From positions 930,001-994,000 of the forward strand of contig NZ_CP026121.1 of assembly GCF_003330845.1 (NCBI RefSeq): a DNA stretch of 64,000 nucleotides. Reading direction: 5' to 3'. Shown piece by piece: positions 36,426-43,636 of this stretch; within the stretch, counting starts at the first letter, position 1; every line of letters begins with the position of its first letter. This DNA is from Streptomyces sp. Go-475 (GTDB lineage: Bacteria > Actinomycetota > Actinomycetes > Streptomycetales > Streptomycetaceae). The position numbers and the translations under genes are program-made. The notes below the pieces were generated by a model that was not told the DNA's origin, did not search any database, and saw only the letters and a program-made list of their open reading frames with translations.

Positions 36426-38056
36426 ACCCAGGCCTCCGACGGGGGTGAGGGCGTCACCGGGTTGGGCGGTGCCCGTGTCGGCCCCGGCGCCGATGGTCCG
36501 CTTCGACCGGGCGGGGCGCCCGCCGCCGTCGGCGGCGACGGCCTCGTCCGGCTCGGCGGTTCCGTCCCCGTCGGGGGCGACGGTCCGGTCCGGCTCGGGG
36601 ATGCGCCCGCCCGGTCCGTCCGGGATGACGGCCTCACCCGGGTCGGCCGTTCCGTCCCCGTCGGGGCGACGGTCCGGTCCGGCTCGGGGATGCGCCCGCC
36701 CGGTCCGTCCGGGATGACGGCCTCACCCGGGTCGGCCGTTCCGTCCCCGTCGGGGGCGACGGTCCGGTCCGGCTCGGGGATGCGCCCGCCCGGTCCGTCC
36801 GGGATGACGGCCTCACCCGGGTCGGCCGTTCCGTCCCCGTCGGGGGCGACGGTCCGGTCCGGCTCGGGGATGCCCCCACCCGGGCCGACTGTCGCGGACT
36901 CCCCAGACCCGGCGGCGCCCCGGCCCCTGTCGGCCCCGGAGCCGTCGCCCGGCTCGGCTGGTCCCCGCTCCCCGACGGCCGTGACCACCGGACCGGGTTC
37001 GGTGGCCAGGTGTCCGGGCGGCAGGGTGAGCGACGGGCGGGCGGGCAGTGGGGTGGTCGCGAGGGCGGCCAGGTCCGGCACGGTGTCCAGCTGATGGGGC
37101 AGGACGAGAGGCGCTCCCGCCGGGGAGCCGGGCAGCACGGCCTCCACGGCGAAGCCCCGCACCCCGGAGGCACTCGTCATCGGACGGCTCACGAGCGTCA
37201 CCAGGCGGCCGTCGGGCAGGGCCACGTCGACGGCGGCCCGCTGCGCGCGGGAGATCAGCTCGGCGGCCTTCTCCAACAGGATCTCCCGGTCACGCGGGGG
37301 GAGCGCGTCCACGGGCGCGTCCCTCGCGACGCCCCGGCGCAGCCCGGCGGCTCCCGCCCCGCTGGCCGCGTACGCCCGCAGCAGGGCACGCTCGTGCGCG
37401 GAACTCTGCCCCAGCAGCCGCCGCTCGATGACCTCGGCCGCCCTGCGGATGGTGACGCCCAGCCCGGGCTGCTCGAAGCCGCGCGGGTAGCCGAAGCACA
37501 GGACGCCCTCGATGCGCCCGCTGAGCGGGTCACGGACGGGCAGCGCGACACAGGCGTTCTGCTGGGAGCGCTCCGCGAAGTGTTCGGCGCCGTAGACGCG
37601 GATGAGCTGCCGCTCGGCGAGGGCCAGGCCGATGCCGTTGGTGCCGGCGACCTGCTCCGAGAAGACGAAACCGGGGGCGACCTGGATCGCCGGCAGGCGC
37701 CTGGCCATCGACGGGTCCCCGAAGCGGCGCAGCAGGACCGTTCCGTTCGCGTCGGCGACCGAGATGTTGACCTGGCTGCCGGCGAACGTGGCCTGCAGCC
37801 GGTCCAGCACGGGCACGGCCGCGCGGACGATGCGGCCGCCCGGGTCGAAGTCGTCCCGGTAGGGCAGGTCGGACTGGTCCGGCGACAGGCCCAGGGACCG
37901 GCAGCGCCGCCACGAGTCCAGGATGGATCCCCGCACGCCCTCCTCGACCGGCTCGCCCTGGAGGAACCGCTCGCGAAGGCGGGCGGGCCCCGTGCCCTCA
38001 GTCGCACGACCCGCCGGCTGGGGTTCCTCGCCGGACCGAACCACGCTCCGCCTCAC
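36377..38056 (-). CDS. GAF-domain sensor (N-terminal part of a split GAF-SpoIIE protein)
   Basis: The frame opens with an AcoR-like helical segment (LRERFLQGEPVEEGVRGSI..) and a GAF domain (about residues 85-230: VFSEQVAGTNGIGLALAE, NACVALPVRDPLSG). A second small domain (about 270-330) is followed by a Pro/Asp/Gly-rich repeat linker. One base is missing near 36664 relative to sister repeats. After it the frame encodes arginine/serine/proline-rich nonsense to 36377. Restoring it joins the phosphatase frame directly. Start is GTG 38056, without a clear ribosome site. The domain order suggests a stress sensor controlling an anti-sigma pathway. Confidence 0.7.
   Translation of the reverse strand: MRRSVVRSGEEPQPAGRATEGTGPARLRERFLQGEPVEEGVRGSILDSWRRCRSLGLSPDQSDLPYRDDFDPGGRIVRAAVPVLDRLQATFAGSQVNISVADANGTVLLRRFGDPSMARRLPAIQVAPGFVFSEQVAGTNGIGLALAERQLIRVYGAEHFAERSQQNACVALPVRDPLSGRIEGVLCFGYPRGFEQPGLGVTIRRAAEVIERRLLGQSSAHERALLRAYAASGAGAAGLRRGVARDAPVDALPPRDREILLEKAAELISRAQRAAVDVALPDGRLVTLVSRPMTSASGVRGFAVEAVLPGSPAGAPLVLPHQLDTVPDLAALATTPLPARPSLTLPPGHLATEPGPVVTAVGERGPAEPGDGSGADRGRGAAGSGESATVGPGGGIPEPDRTVAPDGDGTADPGEAVIPDGPGGRIPEPDRTVAPDGDGTADPGEAVIPDGPGGRIPEPDRTVAPTGTERPTRVRPSSRTDRAGASPSRTGPSPPTGTEPPSRTRPSPPTAAGAPPGRSGPSAPGPTRAPPNPVTPSPPSEAWVWGRSAPGRRSRPGGC
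36548..36880. repeat. 90-bp tandem repeat in the GAF-SpoIIE linker
   Basis: The marker GGGGATGC(G/C)CCC recurs with its A at 36601, 36690, 36780 and 36870, giving spacings of 89, 90 and 90. Each unit encodes 30 residues, such as GGRIPEPDRTVAPDGDGTAD. The short unit reads TCGGGGCGAC (about 36661-36670) where others read TCGGGGGCGAC, a one-G loss in a G-run. Confidence 0.88.
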
Positions 38057-38209
38057 TTGTGCCCGTGACCATCCGCTACTCGGAAGAATTCCCGCTTTTC
38101 GGAGGAGAATCTTGCATTGATGAGGATACGGGCATTACGGGCATGCGTCACGGCATGCCGGAGCGCCCGGGGCCCGGCGGCCGGCCGGGCCGGGCCGGGC
38201 GGACCGCGC

Positions 38210-38632
38210 TCAGCCCAGGAAACTCAGCCGCACCTTGCGATCCGGGTTGTCCTTGTTGGTGTCCACCAGGCACACCGACTGCCACGTCCCGAGCTCCAGG
38301 CGACCGCCCAGCACCGGCAGGGTCGCGTGGGGCGGCACGAGCGCCGGCAGGACGTGGTCGCGGCCGTGGCCGGGGCTGCCGTGCCGGTGCTGCCAGCGGT
38401 CGTCGGCGGGCAGCAGCGTGTGCAGCGCGGCCAGCAGGTCGTCGTCGCTGCCGGCGCCGGTCTCGAGAACGGCGATCCCGGCCGTGGCGTGCGGGACGAA
38501 GACGTTGAGCAGGCCGTCGCGGCCGGCGGCCGCCTCGCGCAGGAAGGACTCGCAGTCGCCGGTGATGTCGACGACCCTCTCCGTGGAACCGGTGGTGATG
38601 TTCAGGACTCGGGTGGTGAAGGCATCTGACAT
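38210..38632 (-). CDS. YjbQ/UPF0047 family protein
   Basis: The product is 140 residues from the ATG at 38630-38632, preceded by GGAGGGC. It matches the compact YjbQ family: NVFVPHATAGIAVLETG, a charged middle, and the C-terminal LELGTWQSVCLVDTNKDN. E. coli YjbQ has weak thiamin phosphate synthase activity, but the true role is unsettled. The conserved histidines and glutamate are present. It is flanked by unrelated genes. Confidence 0.85.
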   Translation of the reverse strand: MSDAFTTRVLNITTGSTERVVDITGDCESFLREAAAGRDGLLNVFVPHATAGIAVLETGAGSDDDLLAALHTLLPADDRWQHRHGSPGHGRDHVLPALVPPHATLPVLGGRLELGTWQSVCLVDTNKDNPDRKVRLSFLG

Positions 38633-38718
38633 GCCCTCCATCCTGACGCACGCGCCGGGTTCCACCGGGACGCGCCCGACCGTGTACTGATACCGGAGTC
38701 CACTGGACGAGACGCCCG

Positions 38719-38748
38719 TTGACCGTGCGCATGCCGACTGGCTAGGTT
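38719..38748 (+). promoter_or_regulatory. Promoter of leader peptide and ssu operon
   Basis: TTGACC (38719-38724) and TAGGTT (38743-38748) are separated by 18 bases, a good vegetative promoter. The expected start site, about seven bases on, coincides with the ATG of the leader peptide at 38756, so the message is probably leaderless. Confidence 0.7.
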
Positions 38749-38755
38749 CTGGCGC

Positions 38756-38839
38756 ATGTTGCGTTCAGCCCTGCTCACCACGCGCGGTCACATCGACCTG
38801 CTGCGGGTGGCCTCCGCCGCGTGTCGCCGCGGCTGCTGA
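38756..38839 (+). CDS. Cysteine-containing leader peptide upstream of ssu operon
   Basis: A 27-residue open frame starts MLRSALLTTRGHIDLLRVAS and ends with AACRRGC, with cysteine codons TGT and TGC near the end. The R-G-H-I-D-L-L-R-V-A-S core matches the short leader peptides seen ahead of sulfur genes in actinomycetes. Such Cys codons are thought to sense cysteine supply by ribosome stalling. The ATG sits at the predicted transcription start. After the stop there is a pyrimidine tract (about 38840-38885) and an 8-bp hairpin (38934-38941 with 38947-38954) before the ssuC start. The control mechanism is inferred. Confidence 0.78.
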   Translation: MLRSALLTTRGHIDLLRVASAACRRGC

Positions 38840-38981
38840 CGCCCTTCTCCCTCTTCTCCTTCGTTTTTCCCTTCCTCGCCCTCGTCGCGCCTGCCCGCTG
38901 ACCGGCTCTGAGCCCGTCGGCGTGGCGCGGCGCGGGTGAGGTGTGCCCTCACCCCGGCCCTCGCTCTTACGTGGAGCCCCC

Positions 38982-39851
38982 ATGAGCATCAGCCATGCCC
39001 CGCCCCCATCATCGACACCCGATATTTCGCTTATATCGGGTGCGGATCTCGATCTCCAGCCCCTGGTGCCCGCCTCCTCCCGCCGCGCCCGTGTGCCCCG
39101 CTGGCTGCGGCGCACCACCGGCCCGGTCCTGCTGCTCGCGCTGTGGCAACTCCTCAGCAGCACCGGGGCGTTGCCCCCTGACGTGCTGGCCTCGCCCGGC
39201 CGGATCGCCCGGGTCGCCGGGGACATGGTGGCCGACGGCTCACTGCCCGCGGCCATGGGCACCTCGCTCCGGCGGGTCGCCGCCGGGCTGCTGCTCGGTC
39301 TGCTCGTCGGCATCGGACTCGCCCTGGTCTCGGGCCTGTTCCGGATCGGCGAGGACCTCGTCGACGCGCCCGTGCAGATGCTGCGGACCGTGCCGTTCGT
39401 GGGTCTCATCCCGCTGTTCATCATCTGGTTCGGCATCGGCGAGGCCCCCAAGGTCGCCATCATCACGCTCGGCGTGACCTTCCCGCTCTACCTCAACGTC
39501 TACGCCGGGATCCGGGGCGTGGACGCCCAGTTGATCGAGGCCGGGGAGTCCCTCGGGCTGTCGCGCTGGGGGCTCGTCCGGCATGTCGTCCTGCCGGGCG
39601 CGCTGCCGAACGCCATGACCGGCCTGCGCTACTCGCTCGGCATCGCCTGGCTCGCGCTGGTCTTCGCCGAGCAGGTCAACGCCGACTCCGGCATCGGGTT
39701 CCTGATGGTGCAGGCGCGGGACTTCCTGCGGACCGACGTGATCGTGGTCTGCCTGGTCGTCTACGCCTTCCTCGGCCTGCTCGCCGACTTCATCGTCCGC
39801 TCTCTCGAAAAGGTGCTGCTGCAATGGCGACCGACGTTCACCGGCCGGTGA
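38982..39851 (+). CDS. ssuC: Aliphatic sulfonate ABC permease SsuC
   Basis: The product is 289 residues with about six membrane helices. The BPD_transp_1 EAA loop appears as EAGESLGLSRWGLVRHVVLPGALP, and the protein resembles SsuC/TauC nitrate-taurine permeases. It carries sulfonates with SsuB and SsuA. The ATG at 38982 follows GTGGAG. It is 142 bases after the leader peptide and overlaps ssuB by 28 bases. Substrate class is judged from the whole operon and the leader. Confidence 0.85.
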   Translation: MSISHAPPPSSTPDISLISGADLDLQPLVPASSRRARVPRWLRRTTGPVLLLALWQLLSSTGALPPDVLASPGRIARVAGDMVADGSLPAAMGTSLRRVAAGLLLGLLVGIGLALVSGLFRIGEDLVDAPVQMLRTVPFVGLIPLFIIWFGIGEAPKVAIITLGVTFPLYLNVYAGIRGVDAQLIEAGESLGLSRWGLVRHVVLPGALPNAMTGLRYSLGIAWLALVFAEQVNADSGIGFLMVQARDFLRTDVIVVCLVVYAFLGLLADFIVRSLEKVLLQWRPTFTGR

Positions 39852-40564
39852 CCCCCCAGGCGGTCCACGTCGAGGGGCTCACCCGCTCCTTCGACGGGCG
39901 CGCCGTCATCGACGACCTGCGACTGGACGTCCGGCCGGGCGAGTTCGTGGCCCTGCTCGGCCGCAGCGGCTGCGGCAAGTCGACGCTGCTGCGCATCCTC
40001 GCCGGGCTGGACCGCGACATCGAGGGCACCGTACTGGTGCCGCGCCGCAAGGCCGTCGCCTTCCAGGCACCGCGGCTGATGCCGTGGAAGAAGGTGTGGC
40101 GCAACGTCCTGCTGGGCCTGCCCGGCAAGCCCGCACGCGCCGTCGCCGAGCAGGCCCTGGACGAGGTCGGCCTCGGCCACCGCACGGACGCCTGGCCCAA
40201 GACCCTCTCCGGCGGCGAGGCCCAACGCGCCTCCCTCGCCCGGGCGTTGGTGCGCGAGCCCGATCTGCTGCTGCTCGACGAGCCGTTCGGCGCGCTCGAC
40301 GCGCTCACCCGCATCAAGGCCCAGCGGCTCGTGGGCGAGTTGTGGCAGCGCCGGGGCTGCGCGGTGCTCCTCGTCACCCATGACGTGGAGGAGGCCGTGC
40401 TGCTCGCCGACCGCGTCCTGGTGATGGACGGCGGCGTCATCGCCCACGAGCAGCGCGTCGACCTGGACCGCCCCCGCGACATCACCGACCCGCGCTTCGC
40501 CGCCCTGCGCGCCGGGCTCCTCGAACGCCTGGGCGTCGAGGCGACGGCCGCCGAAGCCGCTTGA
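39824..40564 (+). CDS. ssuB: Aliphatic sulfonate ABC ATPase SsuB
   Basis: The product is 246 residues. Walker A is GRSGCGKST, the signature is LSGGEAQRASLARALV, and Walker B is LLLLDEPFGALD. Tight similarity to SsuB/TauB importer ATPases is clear from AFQAPRLMPWKKVWRNV. The gene overlaps ssuC at its start. The stop is 41 bases before the likely ssuA ATG. Confidence 0.87.
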   Translation: MATDVHRPVTPQAVHVEGLTRSFDGRAVIDDLRLDVRPGEFVALLGRSGCGKSTLLRILAGLDRDIEGTVLVPRRKAVAFQAPRLMPWKKVWRNVLLGLPGKPARAVAEQALDEVGLGHRTDAWPKTLSGGEAQRASLARALVREPDLLLLDEPFGALDALTRIKAQRLVGELWQRRGCAVLLVTHDVEEAVLLADRVLVMDGGVIAHEQRVDLDRPRDITDPRFAALRAGLLERLGVEATAAEAA

Positions 40565-40605
40565 ACTCCCCTTCTCCTCCCTCTACAGCGAACGGAACCG
40601 CCATC

Positions 40606-41634
40606 ATGCGACGACGCCTCGTCCCCGCCGCCCTGCTCCTCCCCCTCGCCCTGCTGCTCACCGCCTGCGGCGGGAACTCGGCCGCCAGCACGTCGGACGG
40701 CGGCACCGACGGCAAGGGCTCCGTCACGATCGACGTCGGTGATCAGAAGGGCGGTTCGGAGGCCATTCTGCGGGCCGCCGGGGAGCTGAAGAACCTGGAC
40801 TACAAGATCAAATGGTCGACGTTCACCTCGGGGCCGCCCCTGCTGGAGGCGGTCAACGCGGGGGCCGTCGACATCGGCGGCGTCGGCAACACCCCGCCGG
40901 TCTTCGCGGCCGGGGCGGGCTCGAAGATCAAGGTCGTGGCCGCCTGGCACGGCACGTCCAAGGGCGACACCATCCTCGTCCCGAACGGCTCGCCCCTGAA
41001 GAGCCCCGAGCAGCTCAAGGGCAGGTCGGTCGCCGTCGCCCAGGGCTCCTCCGCCCACTTCCAGCTGGTCGCGTCCCTGAAGAAGGCCGGGCTGAAGCTG
41101 AGCGACATCAAGGTCAAGTACCTCCAGCCGGCCGACGCGCTCGCCGCGTTCACCTCCGGCAAGGTCGACGCGTGGGCGGTGTGGGACCCGTACACCTCGC
41201 AGATACTCAAGGCCAGGCAGGGCCGGGTCCTCACCGACGGGGAGGGCGTGACCAACGGGCTCACCTTCCAGGTCGCCGCCCCGGCCGCCCTGAAGGACAA
41301 GAGGAAGGCCGCCGCCGTCAAGGACTACCTGGAGCGGCTGCGGCGCGCCTACACCTGGGTGTACGACCACGAGAAGGAGTGGGCCGAGGTCTGGGCGAAG
41401 GACACCGGGCTCCCCGAGGACGTGGCGCTGGCTGCGGTCAGGCGCACGTACACGACCCGGATCGCGGTCGCCGTCGACAAGCCGCTGATCGCCTCCGAGC
41501 AGGAGATCGCCGACACGTTCACGGCGCTGAAGCTCATCCCGCGCAAGGTCGACTTCGCCGAGTTCACCGACACCCGGTTCAACGGCGACCTGCCGCCGTC
41601 GACCTCGGCGGCACGGCCCTCGGAGGGCTCGTAG
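40606..41634 (+). CDS. ssuA: Sulfonate-binding lipoprotein SsuA
   Basis: The product is 342 residues. A lipoprotein signal (MRRRLVPAALLLPLALLLTAC) is followed by a periplasmic-binding fold of the sulfonate/nitrate class (VTIDVGDQKGGSEAILRAAG, VDIGGVGNTPPVFAAGAG, VDAWAVWDPYTSQI). It delivers alkanesulfonates, a sulfur source, to SsuC. An upstream TTG at 40561 would overlap ssuB; the ATG at 40606 gives a normal signal peptide and is preferred, though its ribosome site (ACGGAAC) is weak. Confidence 0.87.
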   Translation: MRRRLVPAALLLPLALLLTACGGNSAASTSDGGTDGKGSVTIDVGDQKGGSEAILRAAGELKNLDYKIKWSTFTSGPPLLEAVNAGAVDIGGVGNTPPVFAAGAGSKIKVVAAWHGTSKGDTILVPNGSPLKSPEQLKGRSVAVAQGSSAHFQLVASLKKAGLKLSDIKVKYLQPADALAAFTSGKVDAWAVWDPYTSQILKARQGRVLTDGEGVTNGLTFQVAAPAALKDKRKAAAVKDYLERLRRAYTWVYDHEKEWAEVWAKDTGLPEDVALAAVRRTYTTRIAVAVDKPLIASEQEIADTFTALKLIPRKVDFAEFTDTRFNGDLPPSTSAARPSEGS

Positions 41635-41673
41635 CGCGGGAAGATCCACGGCCGCCGCACTGTTGGTAGAAGC

Positions 41674-42750
41674 GTGAACAACACACGCGAGGTCGAGGTA
41701 GTCGTCATAGGCGCTGGTCAGGCCGGTCTGGCCGGCGCCTATCACCTGCGGCGATCCGGTTTCGAGCCGGACCGCGACTTCGTCGTGCTGGACCACTCCC
41801 CCGGGCCCGGCGGCGCCTGGCAGTTCCGCTGGCCGTCGCTGACGTACGGCAAGGTGCACGGCATGCACGCGCTGCCCGGGATGGAGCTGACGGACGCGGA
41901 CCCGGCGCGGCCGTCCGCCGAGGTGATCAGCGAGTACTTCGACCGGTACGAGCGGACCTTCGGCCTGCGGGTGCGGCGGCCCGTCGACGTCCGGGCCGTG
42001 CGCGAGGGGGCCGGCGGGCGGCTGCTGGTGGAGACCTCGGACGGCGTGTGGTCGACGCGGGCGCTGATCAACGCGACCGGCACCTGGGACCGGCCGTTCT
42101 GGCCGCGCTATCCCGGCCAGGAGACCTTCCGGGGGCGGCAGTTGCACACCGCGCAGTACCCCGGGCCCGAGGAGTTCGCCGGGCAGCGGGTCGTGGTGGT
42201 GGGCGGCGGCGCCTCGGGCACCCAGCACCTGCTGGAGATCGCCTCGTACGCGGCGGCCACGACATGGGTGACCCGGCGCCCGCCCGTCTTCCGGGAAGGG
42301 CCCTTCGACGAGAACGCGCGCCGGGCGGCCGTCGCGCTCGTCGAGGAGCGGGTACGGCAGGGGCTGCCGCCCCGCAGCGTGGTCTCGGTGACGGGGCTGC
42401 CGCTCGACGACGCGATCCGGCAGGGCATCGAGGACGGGGTGCTCGACCGGCAGCCGATGTTCGACCGGATCACCCCGGACGGGGTCGAGTGGAACGACGG
42501 CCGGCGCGTCGACGCCGACGTGATCCTGTGGGCCACCGGGTTCCGGGCCGCCATCGACCACCTCGCCCCGCTGCGGCTGCGCGGCCCCGGCGGCGGCATC
42601 CGCATGGAGGGCACGCACGCGGCCGCCGACCCCCGCGTCCACCTCGTCGGCTACGGCCCCTCGGCCAGCACGATCGGCGCGAACCGCGCGGGCCGGGCGG
42701 CCGTCCGCGACATCAGGCGGTTGCTGGAACGGGAACCGGCCGCGGCATGA
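41674..42750 (+). CDS. Flavin-containing monooxygenase-like NAD(P)/FAD protein
   Basis: The product is 358 residues. It has an FAD Rossmann motif VVVIGAGQAGLAGAY, an NADPH motif VVVVGGGASGTQHL, and the FMO-style strand VILWATGFRAAIDHL. Such CzcO/FMO proteins oxygenate S- or N-containing small molecules. It starts 39 bases after ssuA on the same strand, so it may help use the imported sulfonate; this is inference. The start is GTG 41674, without a strong ribosome site. Confidence 0.8.
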   Translation: MNNTREVEVVVIGAGQAGLAGAYHLRRSGFEPDRDFVVLDHSPGPGGAWQFRWPSLTYGKVHGMHALPGMELTDADPARPSAEVISEYFDRYERTFGLRVRRPVDVRAVREGAGGRLLVETSDGVWSTRALINATGTWDRPFWPRYPGQETFRGRQLHTAQYPGPEEFAGQRVVVVGGGASGTQHLLEIASYAAATTWVTRRPPVFREGPFDENARRAAVALVEERVRQGLPPRSVVSVTGLPLDDAIRQGIEDGVLDRQPMFDRITPDGVEWNDGRRVDADVILWATGFRAAIDHLAPLRLRGPGGGIRMEGTHAAADPRVHLVGYGPSASTIGANRAGRAAVRDIRRLLEREPAAA

Positions 42751-42753
42751 ATC

Positions 42754-43593
42754 TCAGGGACGTTCCGCCGTGCTCTTGCGGTGGGCGTTGAACTCCGCGA
42801 CGTTGCGGGTGTGTTCGCGGTAGTCCGCGGTGAAGCGGGTGTCGCCCGGCTTGACCGTGACGAAGTACAGCCAGTCTCCCGGGGGCGGGTTGACGGCGGC
42901 GCGCATCGCCTCCTCGCCGGGGTTGTCGATGGGCGTGGGCGGGAGTCCCATGCGCTGGTACGAGTTGTAGGGGCTGTCGAGGCGCGTGTCGCCGGCCGTC
43001 GTGCGGAGCGTGGAGCGGTTCAGCGCGTAGTTGAGGGTGGAGTCCATCTGCAGCGGCATGCCGCGCTCCAGGCGGTTGAAGATCACCCGGGCCACCTTGC
43101 CCATGTCGGCGCGGGTGGCCGCCTCCGCCTGGACGATGCTCGCGATGGTGACGGCCTGGTAGACGTTCATGGCGTTGCGCTGCGCCCCGGCGGCGATGGG
43201 CGCGCCGTTGAACTTCTCGTTCGCCGTGTCGACCATCAGCGCCAGGAGCTTTTCCGGCGTGACCTTCTCCTGGAGTGGATAGGTCGCCGGGAAGAGGTAG
43301 CCCTCGGGGTTGCCCTCGGCGTCGTTCGGCAGCTTCAGGGCGGCCTTCGCGAGGGACTTCTTCGTGCTGCCGGCGGGCAGGGCGAGGGCCTTGTCGACGG
43401 CGGCGTAGACCTGGCTCGCGCGCCAGCCCTCGGGGATCACCAGGGTCGTGGGCCGGCCGTCCTCCTCGGGCGCCAGGGTCAGCAGCGGCACCGCCACCGC
43501 GGTACCGACCACGACGGCCCCGGTCGCGACGAGGGCGATGCGGCCGCGGCGCGTCAGTCGAATCGTGCTCCGTGGCGGAGTGTTCTTCTGCAT
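42754..43593 (-). CDS. mltG: MltG-like endolytic transglycosylase
   Basis: The product is 279 residues. A single membrane anchor (RIALVATGAVVVGTAVAVPLL) precedes a YceG/MltG domain with the family elements EGYLFPATYPL, ASIVQAEA and MDSTLNYAL. MltG cuts nascent peptidoglycan strands near the membrane. It is shorter than many MltG proteins. The glutamate in VQAEA fits the catalytic site. It is convergent with the monooxygenase, three bases apart, and it precedes an ABC exporter gene end. The ATG at 43593 is chosen over 43632 because the latter adds no recognisable sequence. Confidence 0.78.
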   Translation of the reverse strand: MQKNTPPRSTIRLTRRGRIALVATGAVVVGTAVAVPLLTLAPEEDGRPTTLVIPEGWRASQVYAAVDKALALPAGSTKKSLAKAALKLPNDAEGNPEGYLFPATYPLQEKVTPEKLLALMVDTANEKFNGAPIAAGAQRNAMNVYQAVTIASIVQAEAATRADMGKVARVIFNRLERGMPLQMDSTLNYALNRSTLRTTAGDTRLDSPYNSYQRMGLPPTPIDNPGEEAMRAAVNPPPGDWLYFVTVKPGDTRFTADYREHTRNVAEFNAHRKSTAERP

Positions 43594-43636
43594 GCGGGCA
43601 CGGTAACCCGCATATCGCCATAAACCCGGCATATTT

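Noticed and set aside
36377..36665. C-terminal tail of the GAF protein as a real domain
   Set aside because: After the one-base loss it is Arg/Ser/Pro/Thr-rich in a frame that other repeat units do not use, so it looks like frame-shifted nonsense.
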